A DNA stretch of 64,000 nt from Simmondsia chinensis (Eukaryota; Streptophyta; Magnoliopsida; Caryophyllales; Simmondsiaceae). Both the position numbers and the translations under genes were made by a program. Position 1 is the stretch's first letter. Every line of letters begins with the position of its first letter. The DNA lies in NCBI GenBank assembly GCA_018398585.1, contig JAGTTD010000003.1:11912637-11976636 (forward strand). The letters are read 5' to 3'. The notes beneath the pieces are model-generated. The model saw only the letters and a program-made list of their open reading frames with translations. It did not search any database and was not told the DNA's origin. Positions 10,402 through 20,937 of this stretch are shown here, piece by piece.

Positions 10402-11473
10402 TTCCCTTCCCTTTGAAAACATTCTTGTCCTCAAGAATGGAAGAGAACGAGACTTGGAAATCACTTATTAATGCTGAAAGATTTCTGAATTTGTAGCTGG
10501 GAATTTTAATGAATTCTGAATCTTTAATCATTAAGCTGTAAGAACTATGTAATGCTGCTGATGAGTTCTTGTTGCAGTGATATAACTTGGTGAATAACTC
10601 ATAAATATCCTCCCAATAGCACAACGTCATGATAGAGACCCTATCAATCAAAACTTCATTCAAAAGAGGAAATACATCATGCCGAACTTGCCGATTGGCA
10701 TGCTGAAAATGCATATTAACCTCTGGAACTTGATTTCTTGCTGAATCAACGTGCTCTGCAGCAATGACAAAGCTTGCAACATTATTTTTATCAAACATTT
10801 GGATGTTTTGAGCATTCAAATCAACCATAAGAGTTTGCAAATTAGGCTGCTGAATTTGAAGTGTTTCTTGAGGTCTGACAACTATTTCCACTTCTGGAAT
10901 TCGATCTTGAAGCCTGTCTTCATCTGATTGAAGAGGAACTTGAGGACTAACATTTACATTAGCAACTTGAGATCCTTCTTCAACCAACGTCTCCTCACGC
11001 TTCATCTTCTTCTTTGTAATCTTCTTTGCTTCCCAAAAATCGTTCAATGCTTCACTTAGATGGTTCCTTTTCATCTTACTCTTTGCTTTCTTTAACAATC
11101 CTTTGACATGAAAGTCATATTCCCATTCCGGATGCATGTCAACATCTTCAAAATACTCTAACTCTAGCAAAGAGTCTTCATAAGGATCATCTTGTTCAAA
11201 CTCAGGTTCGTCTAGCTTGTGTTCATCAATTCCGGCATTGTCGTGGTCGAATTTCTCTTCAACAACAATCGTTTCTGCTTTCTCTTTTTGCTTAACATTG
11301 AACTTTTGTTGTCTAACGCTATCCGCTAGTGCCGGAAACTCATTCGCATCAAGAACACCAACGCAATCTCGACCGAAGTTTGCAAACTGATGAGCCTGAG
11401 TTTTCGTCATCTCACTGAGATCTTGTTTCATTTCTAGCACTAATTTAATCATCTGCCTAATCAACTCACACAT
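10331..11473 (-). CDS. 380-aa ORF of unknown function in element C
   Basis: This is the longest undamaged ORF in the window. The ATG at 11473 (MCELIRQMIKL) is preferred: the frame is open to 11497 only through a GTG, and a stop lies just upstream. Visible features are an acidic block around residues 80-125 (EPEFEQDDPYEDSLLELEYF), a basic, possibly nuclear-localising run (KKITKKKMKRE) near residue 170, a Gln/Val-rich middle, and a C-terminal LEDKNVFKGKGML that matches the chromodomain tail of pol in frame. The last ~25 residues read into the LTR. I recognise no enzyme domain. A segment IQQPNLQTLMVDLNAQNIQM resembles one in element E. It may be a remodelled gag, a captured host segment or an unrecognised family. 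Confidence 0.6.
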   Translation of the reverse strand: MCELIRQMIKLVLEMKQDLSEMTKTQAHQFANFGRDCVGVLDANEFPALADSVRQQKFNVKQKEKAETIVVEEKFDHDNAGIDEHKLDEPEFEQDDPYEDSLLELEYFEDVDMHPEWEYDFHVKGLLKKAKSKMKRNHLSEALNDFWEAKKITKKKMKREETLVEEGSQVANVNVSPQVPLQSDEDRLQDRIPEVEIVVRPQETLQIQQPNLQTLMVDLNAQNIQMFDKNNVASFVIAAEHVDSARNQVPEVNMHFQHANRQVRHDVFPLLNEVLIDRVSIMTLCYWEDIYELFTKLYHCNKNSSAALHSSYSLMIKDSEFIKIPSYKFRNLSALISDFQVSFSSILEDKNVFKGKGMLQTENPRFEFKFGSWRENLKFY

Positions 11474-11760
11474 ATTGACAACGAAAAACAACTTCACAAT
11501 ATGAATTGATCAATGCTGAACTGAACTTGATTGATCTGATTTTTGAACTGTCAGCAGCACAATCACAAAATTAAGCTCACTGCATCTTGTTGTTCTGAAA
11601 TTGAGAGATCGCAACTGAAGAACTCAAGTTTAATCACAATTTTCTGAAATTTTTCAAGATCAAATTTAAAATCAAGAAATCTGAATCTGATTTTTTTTTT
11701 TTTTTTTGCACGGAAATTTTTTTTTCTTTTTTGTTTATACACTCAATTGGAAGCCAAATG
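11474..11760 (-). other. C leader, no gene
   Basis: Untranslated leader between primer site and ORF. It is AT-rich, with a T run at 11693-11707 and no clear hairpin or ORF. Confidence 0.6.
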
Positions 11761-11776
11761 AGGCTCTAATACCAAT
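11761..11776 (-). promoter_or_regulatory. C primer-binding site (initiator tRNA-Met, one mismatch)
   Basis: The minus strand reads ATTGGTATTAGAGCCT immediately inside the 5' LTR. TGGTATCAGAGC is expected, so there is one C to T change. Confidence 0.85.
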
Positions 11777-12265
11777 TGTTATGCTCGGGCTTGAACCTCG
11801 AACGTAAACCAATATAATTTTGGATAGATTGAGAATATGAGATGAGAAAGAATTGAAATTAAGATGAGAAAGTAGAGTTTAGAGTTTCGATGAGAGAAAG
11901 AAGGGCAGGGGATGAGAAAATAGAGTTTAATCTCAAATGAGATTGATATTTCAGATTACTTTTCATTGAATGATTTCAATTACAGCTGAATGATCTATTT
12001 ATAAGCTGAACAACAAGCTATTACATTGTATCTAGACTAACTACTCAGAAGCATCTAGAATTAACTAACAATTATTTGAATTATTATTGTTGTGGCGCCA
12101 AAAGGAGCAAAAGACAGTAAGTAACAGCAGCTCAGCAGCACCAATCTCACGCAGCAGCAGCACAAGTCTCACGCAGCAGCATTAACAGATTTTTTTAACA
12201 AAATTTTAAGTTTTCCCGCCAAGAGCCAAATTTAAACTCAAACCTCGGATTCTCGGTTTGTAATA
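11777..12265 (-). repeat. C 5' LTR
   Basis: 489 bp, starting TGTTATGCTCGGGC and ending TTTGTAATA, so the terminal CA has decayed to TA. It shares the TATA box, GATGAGA stretch and CAG-rich block (about 12120-12183) with the other copy. Confidence 0.9.
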
Positions 12266-12789
12266 GATCCTTGCTCACAGTCCTTCAATCTGCGAAATAA
12301 TGCATCAGCAGCCAAGTTATCCTTGCCTTTCTTGTACTCAATCATATAGTCAAGACCCAACATCTTCAACAATCCCTTCTTCTGAATTCTGGTGACAATC
12401 CTTTGTTCAAGCAAATGCTTCAGACTTTGATGATTTGTTTTGATGACAAATAAATGCCCATCCAGATAATTCCTCCACTTCTCCAATGCTAAGAGAATTG
12501 CAAGATACTCTTTCTCATAGGTGGATAATTCTTGATGTTTAGGACTTAAAGCTTGGCTGAGGTAGGCTATTGGCCTTCCTTTTTGAGATAAGACTGCTCT
12601 AATGCCATTAACACATGCATCAATTCCAAAAACAAACTCCACAGCAAAATCTGGCATTGCCGGAACTTGTGCTTCACTCATAGTAGTTTTCAATGCTTCA
12701 AATGCTCCTTGAGCTTTATTTGACCATTGGAATGCATCTTTCTTTAATAAATCAGTTAGAGGCTTGGCAATTGATCCATATCCAGCCAT
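12266..12789 (-). pseudogene. A RNase H
   Basis: Reads KPLTDLLKKDAFQWS, PIAYLSQALSPKHQELSTYE, KEYLAILLALEKWRNYL, FVIKTNHQSLKHLLEQR and KKGKDNLAADALFRR, a typical gypsy RNase H. The usual TDAS near the first catalytic Asp reads IDAC and the usual DALSR reads DALFR. It overlaps the RT frame at its start and is cut by C at its end. Confidence 0.88.
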
Positions 12790-13700
12790 AACTTGCAGTA
12801 ATATCTAGTCAATCCCAAAAAACCTCTTAACTGCTTCAATGTTACAGGTACAGGCCATTCCTTCATTGCTTGTACCTTGGAAGGATCAGTAGAGACTCCT
12901 CTATAAGAGATCACATGGCCCGAATACTCTAACTGAGTTTGAGCAAAATAACATTTAACCAATTTTGCATACAACTTGTGATTGCACATGACCAAGAACA
13001 CCTCTCTTAAATGCTTACGATGATCCTCAAAAGAAGAGCTATATATTAGAATTTCATCAAAGAATACCAATACAAATTTCCTTAGAAATTGCTTGAACAT
13101 ATCATTCATCAGTGCCTAGAAAGTGGCTGGAGCATTGGCCAAGCTGAAGGGCATAACCACATATTCAAAGTGCCCGTGATGTGTTTTGAAAGTAGTCTTG
13201 TACATATCTTGCTCTAACACTCTGATCTGGTGATAGCCTTGCCTTAGATCCAACTTGGAAAAGACTTGTACACCATGTAACTTGTCCATAAGGTCATCTA
13301 TGATAGGAATTGGAAACTTATCCTTCACAGTCATTGCATTGAGCTATCTATAGTCTATACTCATCCTTTTTGAGCCATGTTTCTTTTTAACCAATATGAT
13401 AGGGGAGGAAAAAGGGCTATGGCTTTGCCTTATGAAGCTTGTCTTGAGCAATTCATCAAGCTACCTTTCAATTTTCATTTTCTGAGCATCACAATACTTG
13501 TAAGGTCTCAATTTCACTGGCTTAGAGTTAGACTTAAAAGGAATTGCATGATCTAGACTTCTCTTAGGAGGTAACGCTTTGGGCTGTTCAAACAAGTCTT
13601 CAAATTCCTCAATCAAAGCTCTCATCTCAGGTTGGGAAACACTATCCACTTTAGTAGGTGATTTCACAAACAATTGTCCTACCCACTAAAAAGCACACTT
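12790..13700 (-). pseudogene. A reverse transcriptase
   Basis: From the N side: FEDLFEQPKALPPKRSLDHA and LRPYKYCDAQKMKIER (13673-13461), a broken stretch, [19 protein letters not shown] and [16 protein letters not shown] (13334-13116), a stop in place of a conserved Gln, then FKQFLRKFVLVFFDEILIYS (13109-). FFDE stands where FFDD or YADD carries the two catalytic aspartates. The fingers and thumb remain recognisable (LRGFLGLTRYYCK). The stop, frame breaks and altered box make it inactive. Confidence 0.88.
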
Positions 13701-13719
13701 TCTGAATCCCTTTTCCAAC

Positions 13720-14200
13720 TTGCTGCCCTTTATCAGTTGCAATTGAGCTTGATCTGCCATGCCTTGCTAGGTAATTTTGGATCAATGTATCTCAAATGAT
13801 ACTATCAGCTTAGCAAAGTCGAAGAGCACTGGACTGAAATATCTCATCCAATCAACTCCAAGGACCATATCACATCCTCCCAAGGGTAAGATTCTGAAGT
13901 CATACTCAAATTTGCGATCTTGCATAAACCACTGAAACCCTTGGCAGTTGTTCTGAGTTAGGACTAAATTATCATAAGCAACAGTCACTGTCAATGGATG
14001 TGTCTTGATCACTTCATGCCCCACTTTCTTTAACATATTTGGATCAATGGAACTATGGGTGCGTCCACTGTCAATCAAAATAATGATTGATCTCATTCCT
14101 ACCTTCCCTTTGATTCTTATTGTGTTGTGAGCTCCATTTCTAATCAATGCCTTCATGGAGATTCCAACTTCATCCTTAACAAGTTCCTCTTATAACTCTT
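13720..14200 (-). pseudogene. A retropepsin-type protease
   Basis: The block 14156-13782 reads ALIRNGAHNTIRIKGKVG, then IIILIDSGRTHSSID with the catalytic DSG intact (consensus DSGSTHSFID), then GGCDMVLGVDWMRYFSPV, the flap and C-terminal hallmark. The same protease occurs in F (24120-24494) and I (57463-58179). Confidence 0.88.
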
Positions 14201-15600
14201 GATCTGAACTATCCTTTTCGAAATCAGACTCTTCACAATCAGACTCTTCACTTACAGGTTGCTCTTCAGCGCTCTTTCCCCTAGCTGCCATGAGGAACCT
14301 TGGATTGCATTGATGCCCAAAATGATAAGGTTGATTACACTTGAAACAAAGCCTTTGAGCTTTCTTCTCCTTTGATCAAGATCCTGAAGGTTTAACAGAT
14401 CCTCTCTGCTGCTTGGAACCACTTCCTCGATATTTTGATCCATCATTTGAAGCAAAAACTGTTGCCTCAAAGAGCTTAGCCTTAACATAAGCCTTAGACA
14501 ATGTATTGGGATCAACTGCTTTCACAAGATTCTTAATTTTGGGCTTTAAGCCACTTATGAAACTCGAGACATAATAGGACTCAGTGGCTTGAGGATATGT
14601 AGCTATCATGCTTGCTCTAAGGTTCTCAAACCTTGTCATATACTCCTTCATAGATGTTCTTGTATCACTTTGTTGAAATTATCAACAATATCACTAGAGT
14701 CTTCATCACTATATCTCTCACATAGTTCTTTCACAAATTCAGCCCAAGAAAGTGTGGAATTACTCTTAAGCAAACTATAAAGCCATACCCCATGGTCACC
14801 ATGAAGATATACAGCTGTTATCTCAAGCTTTTCTGCCTCATCAATATGATAGAAGTGAAAATACTTATCGCATCTCCCCAACCATGATTGTGGTTGCTTT
14901 CCATCAAATGGTTCAATATGAACTCTTGGCTGCCTAAACCCACAGCTTCTGTTACCAGATGACACTTCCTTACTTCCTAAGCGTTGCTGATGCCACTGAT
15001 CAGGTGGACGATCTTGCTATCCTAGATTCACACTGGTAAATCGTGACTGAACATAAATAGGTGAATGATCTTGTGCCCTGGTGGTCACATCAGTTTCTAA
15101 ATTTTGATCTTGAGGTATGTCTTTAGCTACTTGAGTTCGATCTCGAGGTCTAGCTGCAATATTTTGCACCTGAGGATTCACTTCATCCTGAGACCTCATC
15201 TGCTAGTGCATGAGCAACTGACTGGCTGGAAGCAAAGGTTCCGAAATGGAAGACACATTCTGTCCCCTGAATGGATTGCATATTTTAGCAAATTTCTCTT
15301 CAAACCTCTGCATTTGTTTACTCAATCGACTGGCAATGTTTTCTTCAAACTCTTGTGCTTGCTGATTAACTTGACCAGCAATCTTTTCCTCAACTTGCTG
15401 AGAATGTTGAGTAAATCGCAATGTTTTCTTTCATTTGCAAGCTTAATTGACTTATTGTAACAACTTCCTGGTTTGTTGCAGCGTTAGCACCAACAACCTC
15501 ATCATAGGATGGACTTGCAATAGCCTTTGCAGCTCCTGACCTTATTGTAACACCACCTGCTATAATTCTCAATTCTTGCAATGCAGTTAAGGGAATTTAA
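14201..15600 (-). pseudogene. A gag (capsid and zinc knuckle)
   Basis: From the N side there is a Gln-rich coiled segment (QQVEEKIAGQVNQQAQEF, 15421-15203), then PRVHIEPFDGKQPQSWLGRC and YFHFYHIDEAEKLEITAV (14965-14648), then MKEYMTRFENLRASMIATYP (14651-14376). A zinc knuckle CFKCNQPYHFGHQC is readable near 14300-14350 in another frame. Frame changes separate the blocks. F, I and E carry the same gag in whole or in part. Confidence 0.85.
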
Positions 15601-15670
15601 TACCAAAACAACTTGATCCAAGAGTATACAATCGAATTGAAGTAATTCACTTAATCGATAGCCTAAAACA

Positions 15671-15686
15671 AGGCTCTGATACCAAT
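15671..15686 (-). promoter_or_regulatory. A primer-binding site (initiator tRNA-Met)
   Basis: The minus strand reads ATTGGTATCAGAGCCT next to the 5' LTR, a perfect initiator-Met complement. Confidence 0.9.
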
Positions 15687-17824
15687 TGTTAAGCTTCAAG
15701 ATCAACTTAAGCTTAATGACAAGTCTAAATTAGTATATATTTATTTATATCATTTTTATACATTTTTAACAATTTTACACCAAATTTTATTCGCTTTTGC
15801 TCGTTTTTGCTCGGTTTTGACTATTTTACTACTTTATTGCAAAAACACCAAATTTTGTACTCAATCTTGCTAGTTTTATCATTAATATCAATAATTAAAA
15901 GCAAGATAAATAAAAAAATTACAAAATAATAATAAAAATTTTACAAAATTTCCAAGAACACCTAACTTATACCCTACAAGTTTTGCATCATTTTTTTTGG
16001 CTAAAATTCAAGCTTTTATCCTCATTATTCATCTTTTATGCATTGTATAATACAATTAAACATTAATTAAAGCTATTTTAAGCATTATTTTACATAAAAA
16101 ATCAGAAAAAAATTGGAAAATATAAAAAAATCACAAGTTGCAAGCAACTTACACACCTGCTGCAACAAACAACTTTGCAGCTCGATTTTGATGATTTTAT
16201 TCAACTAAATTCACTGAACCAAAGCTTAAATAAGTTATTTAGCATCTTTTTAACGTTATTGTACCATTTGGGTGGAGGATTTCATGAAAAAAATGAAGAA
16301 AAACAAGGTAGAAATCAGCTGCAGAATCTGGGCGGCAAAAACCAGCTTTTCAAGAGCAACTTGCATTTTTGCAATTCATTGTACAAGCATCAAACAATAT
16401 CAATATGATGTTTTGGTGCAGAATTTGGGCGGTGGAGTGCAGAAAAAAATTAAGAAAAATGGCCAAAATCTAGATCTGCAGATCTGCCTCAGGAAGCTCC
16501 AATGGGAGCTGATTTTTGAGATTTTTTCTAAGTTTGTTATTCCAAGCTCTATTGTTATAAATAGGGGATGTGTTGGATTGTTTTATCATCCAATTTTGAG
16601 GGCCAAAAACACACGAGAGTAAGGCCTAAGAGAGCGTTGAAGTTGGCTAGTTGTGCAACTGTCAACAGCCCTGTTTTATGTGTTTTTGGTATTTTTTTTG
16701 CTGATTTTTTTTCTTGTTTGTTTTGTTTAAGTTCATGTAATTTTGATGTTTATAATTTTTAATATTAAGTTTAACATGAACTAATTTTGTTAATCTAAGG
16801 TTACGATGTAGCCTAAGTTGTAAAATATGCTTAATTCTAATTCAAAGTATTCAATGTTCTTGTTATTGTATTGTTGAAGTGTTTATCATTGTTCTTAATG
16901 AGTTTTAAATGCTTGATCACCATTTAAAGCCCGTAATGATTCATAATGAGTCCGAGAGGAGATTTATGATGAGTGCTGAGGTGATAAGCACCACAAATTG
17001 AGCGAATGCTCGAAAGAGATTAACGCGATTTGTGTGATTTTTAAAAGAAAATCAAAGAGATTTTATAACTCTTTTCTTATTTAAATTCATGCGTGAGAGT
17101 GATGAATTAATATTTTAAAGAGTATGCTAAATATTGCTCGAGAGAGAATATTTAGTAATTTAGGATTTTCAACCATCAACTTGCAATAACAACATGAATA
17201 CTGAGAACAGAAAGGCGTATTGATACAACTTAGGTGAAATCAGATGCCTTAGACTTTGTTTATCTGATAAAAACCCAAAAACTTTAATTAACTTTTATTT
17301 GTATTTCTTTTTCTTTTATTTTTATTTTTACTTCAGCAAACACCTGAATTTTTAATTTTTCAAATAGTAGTAAAGCTATTAATTTCAGTACTCACTCAGC
17401 AATCCTCGTGGGAACTATACTCTACTCACTTTGTATTATTTGAAGCGACTAGTGCACTTGCTAGCAAAGTCGGCATCACTTAACCTTGTGGAAGAATGGG
17501 ATAGTGAAAGAATCAAGATGAGATGATAAATGAAAGAGATAAGAAGTAGAGAAAATATCTCATAGAGATGTTTGTATATTTGAATGAATGAATGAATATT
17601 ATATTTGAGCCAACTACTTATACTAGATCTAGATACAATGTAAAACCACAAGCTTAACCGACTCCCTAGATCTTTAGCCACCGCAATTGACCCTCACTTG
17701 ACCTTCAACCGACTTGACTAACAATCAAGGCCCTTTGGCGCCAACTAACAAGCAATACAATTCAAACATTACTAATGACCTTTGGATACAACTTATTACA
17801 TCAAAATAAATACAAAACATAACA
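15687..17824 (-). repeat. A 5' LTR, split by solo LTR D1
   Basis: The fragments 15687-15716 and 17484-17824 together match the 3' LTR 5900-6271. Bases 17479-17483 are the duplicated CTTAA of D1. It ends ACATAACA and is followed by GTTAC. Confidence 0.85.
15717..17478 (+). mobile_element. D1: solo LTR of a long-LTR gypsy element
   Basis: TGACAAGTCTAAATTAG to AAGTCGGCATCA, 1762 bp, with perfect TSD CTTAA (15712-15716, 17479-17483). No internal domain or primer site is present, so it is a solo LTR, probably from LTR-LTR recombination. TATAAATA at 16556-16563 sets the plus orientation. The terminal block with GTGCACTTGCTAGCAAAG is shared with D2. The style of this terminus suggests an Athila or Tat-like parent, which I infer. 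ORFs at 16175-16762 lack domains. Confidence 0.8.
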
Positions 17825-18245
17825 GTTACTTGCTGGAAGAAGGGTTAATTTCCCCAATAATGTCCCGTGCCCGGCCTCTAAATAGCCATCGCTTAACAAT
17901 GGCATGCATCTCAACAGTAGAGACTTTAGATACATGCCCATGTCTTTGGCATGCCCTGCATCCTTTGGCATACTTTATGCAATCATCTATCATCGATGGC
18001 CAATAATAGCTATAACACCTAATGAGCCAATGCATCTTATTGCTAGCCAGATGGGATCCACAGATACCCTCATGGACTCCAACCATTACTAGCATTGCTT
18101 CATTTAAGTCAAGGCATTTGAGAAGCACTCCACTAGCATCCCTTTTGTATAGTTCTCTAGATTTGCCATCTAGATGGAGCCAGTGAGCGCTCTTTTTCAT
18201 TTTCTTATCCTCAGCATAATCTTGAGGGTTGTTGAAGTAATCCAT
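17825..18245 (-). pseudogene. T1 integrase N-terminus: zinc finger and start of core
   Basis: Reads DASGVLLKCLDLNEAML, VHEGICGSHLASNKMHW, IRCYSYYWPSMIDDCIKYAK and CRACQRHG, an HHCC-type finger (H, H, then C-x2-C), followed by IVKRWLFRGRARDIIGEINP, the first strand of the core of Tat-type integrases. It stops where A inserted. The rest continues at 5899. Confidence 0.88.
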
Positions 18246-18720
18246 TTAAGGCTTCCTCCAGTCCCGTTGCTCACTCAGGACAGTCTGATATGCTTTATAG
18301 CGCTCCAAACATCCACGTGGTGTACCATCGAAGGACTTTGCCCACTTAATCTCATGATCCAAAACCTTAGTTTTAATGACCATAGTTTCTTCACACCATG
18401 TTCTAGGAAACTTGTAACCTAACGCTAACTGAGCCAAGTCATTGGCTGCCTTGTTTTGCTCTCTGGGGATGTGCTCGAATTGCATCTCATTGAATATACT
18501 CTTTATGTACTACTAACAGATATCGATTTGAGGTATCACTCAAACATTGAAACTCTCCATTCACTTGGAAAATCAGCAGTTGCGAATCTCCCTTGACAAG
18601 ACCATTGTTGACTTGAATTTTTAAGAGGGTTTGAAGGCCAATTATGAGAGCCTCATATCCAGCCATGTTATTAAAGCTTTTGCCCACCAAGGTGACAGCC
18701 AATTTTGTGATGATTCCTTC
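18246..18720 (-). pseudogene. T1 RNase H C-terminal part and linker to integrase
   Basis: The block 18744-18487 contains HKSPEGIITKLAVTLVGKSF, GYEALIIGLQTLLKIQVNNG and KGDSQLLIFQVNGEFQC, the RNase H signature of the Tat lineage. The block 18485-18246 contains HIPREQNKAANDLAQLALGY (the usual catalytic-end HIPR..N..AD.LA motif with Asp replaced by Asn) and a linker. It is split from its N-terminus by F at 18721-18725. Confidence 0.85.
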
Positions 18721-18725
18721 TGGGC

Positions 18726-20937
18726 TTTTATGATTCAAGATCAATCTTGAATCATAACCTAGGAAAGAGAATAAGAGATGAGAAAGAAACGAGATTAAGA
18801 TGAGAATTAGAGAGAATAGAGGTGAGAAGTAGAGAGAATTAGGGTTAAGAAAGAGGAATTAGATCTTTATCATTCAACGAATCTTATTACATGAAGAATC
18901 TAGCTATTTATACTAATGTTAGCCTAATCAAGATACAAAGCACTTGGACTAACTAAAGCAACCAACTTAACCAGCTTAAGCCACCAAAATTGATAACCTT
19001 AAATTAATATATATTTATTTATATCATTTTAATACATTTTTAACCATTTTACTTCTAATTTTATTCGCTTTTGCTCGTTTTTGCTCGGTTTCGACTATTT
19101 TGCTACTTTATTGCAAAAAGACCAATTTTGTATTAAATCATGCTAGTTTTTTTATTAATATCAATATGTAAAAGCAAGATAAATAAAAAAATTGCCAAAT
19201 AATAACAAAAATTGTACAAAATTACCAAGAACACCTAACTTACACCCTATTTCACAAGTTTTGCATCAATTTTTAGCTAAAATTCAAGCTTTTATCCTCA
19301 TTATTAATCTTTTACGTATTGTATAATACAATTAAACATTAATTAAAACTATTTTAAGCACTCTTTTACATAAAAAAACCCAAAAAATAAAAAAAATATA
19401 AAAAAAATACAAGTTGCAGCAACTTGCACCTGCTGCAGCAAGCAAATTTGCACCTCAATTTTGTTGATTTTCTTCAACTAAATTCACTGAACCAAGGCTT
19501 AAATAAGTTATTTAACATCTTGTTAACATATTATTGCAGCATTTGGGTGAAGGATTTCGTGAAAAAATGAAGAAAATCAAGCTCGAATTCTGATGTAGAA
19601 ATGTGCGGCAGATTACAGCTTTTCAAGAACAACTTGCATTTTGGCAATTAAAACTCAATTTGTTTTAAAAAAATTCATTGTACTAACATCACACAACATC
19701 AATATGATGTTTTGGTGCAGAGTTTGAGCGGTAGAGTGTAGAAAAAATCAAGAAAAATAGTAGAAAACCAGATCTGCAGAATCTGCCTCAGGAAGCACTA
19801 ATGGGAGCTGATTTTTGAGTTTTTTCCAAATTTATTTATCCCAATCCTACTTTAATAAATATGGGAGGATGAAAGGAGTTTATTAATCAAATTTTTGGAA
19901 CAAAAAAAAAAAAAAGAAAAAAAATCGAGTGAGAAAGGGGGGAGAAGAGGTCGGGTCTGTGCATGCAGACCTGACCTGTTCTGTGGTAATTTTTTGTTAT
20001 TTTTTTGCTGGTTTTATCTTTTTTTCATTAGTTCATGTATTTTGATGTTTGTAATATTTAATTTTAAGTTTAACATGAACTAATTTTGTTAATATAAGGC
20101 TACGTTGTAGCCTAAGTTGTAAAATACGCTCATTTCTAATTCAAAGTATTCAATGTTTATGTTATTGCGTTGTTGAAGTGTTTATCATTGTTCTTCATGA
20201 GTTTTAAAGGCTTGATCACCATTTAAGGCCTCTAATGATTCATAATGAGACCGAGAGGAGATTTATGATGATTGCTGAGGTGATAAGTACCACAAATTGG
20301 GCGAATGCTTGAAAGAGATTAACGCTATTTGTGTGGTTTTTAAAAGAAAATCATAGAGCTTTTATAACTCTTTTCTTATTTAAATTTATGCACGTAAGTG
20401 ATAGGTTAATATGTTAAAGAGTATGCTAAATGTTGCTCGAGAGAGAATGTTTAGTAAATTAGGATTTTCAACCATCAACACACAGTAATAACTTGAATAT
20501 CAAGAATAGAAAAGGCATATTGATGCAATTAAGTTGAAATCGGATGCCTTAGACTTTATTAACTGATAAAAAAAAAATAACTTAAATCGGCTCATTCCAC
20601 TCTAGCTTTAACTTTTATTTTTATTTTATTTAATTTTACTTTATTTCATATCAAAATCCCTAATTTTTCGATTTTTCAAATAGTATTAAAGCTATTAATT
20701 TTAGTACTCACTCAGCAATCCTCTTGGGAACGATATTCTACTCACTCTGTATTACTTGAAGTGACTAGTGCACTTGCTAGTAAAGAATTGCATCAAAAAC
20801 CAGCTAGCACATTAACTACCGCTAACCACCCTATCCACCAAGACACATTCAAACTATTTACAAGAATTAAAGCCTTTGTTCGAAGTATACAATCCAAAAA
20901 CAGACTAAATTGATCAAAATTGGCCTTGATCCTGACA
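18726..20937 (-). repeat. F 3' LTR, split by solo LTR D2
   Basis: The fragments 18726-18990 and 20796-20937 match 25579-25980 in order. The adjoining purine tract is poorly preserved (minus strand GTTCTTAAGGGATAGGTAT). Confidence 0.82.
18991..20795 (+). mobile_element. D2: second solo LTR of the D1 family
   Basis: TGATAACCTTAAATTAAT to AAGAATTGCATCA, 1805 bp, flanked by AAAAT (18986-18990) and AAAAC (20796-20800). It aligns to D1 throughout, including the terminal GTGCACTTGCTAG block. The TATA position reads AATAAATA near 19852. An A-rich run at 19901-19925 is not in D1. No internal domain is present. Confidence 0.8.

Larger units (their letters stand above)
9914..12265 (-). mobile_element. 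C: non-autonomous chromovirus relative with one long novel ORF
   Basis: LTRs at 9914-10401 and 11777-12265 and a perfect GATCC duplication define a 2352-bp element inside A. The primer site is at the right, the purine tract at the left and the ORF on the minus strand. No gag, protease, RT or integrase is present. The only pol trace is the chromodomain tail LEDKNVFKGKGML at the ORF end, shared in position with A, B and I. The LTRs differ by a few percent by eye. Movement would require proteins from a full chromovirus. Confidence 0.9.
5900..17824 (-). mobile_element. A: Reina-like chromovirus (Ty3/gypsy), decayed
   Basis: This is an insertion in the T1 integrase with TSD GTGAC/GTTAC. The minus-strand order is 5' LTR (15687-17824, split by D1), initiator-Met primer site, gag, protease, RT, RNase H, H2C2 finger, integrase, chromodomain, polypurine tract and 3' LTR (5900-6271). 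It contains B, C and D1. Each coding block has stops or frameshifts, the YxDD-box equivalent reads FFDE, and RT carries an in-frame stop, so it is dead. The chromodomain and integrase place it among plant chromoviruses, most like Reina. F is a close relative. Confidence 0.88.

Noticed and set aside
16175..16762. Overlapping plus-strand ORFs in D1
   Set aside because: They span the TATA box and surrounding LTR sequence, lack domains, and are not kept in D2.
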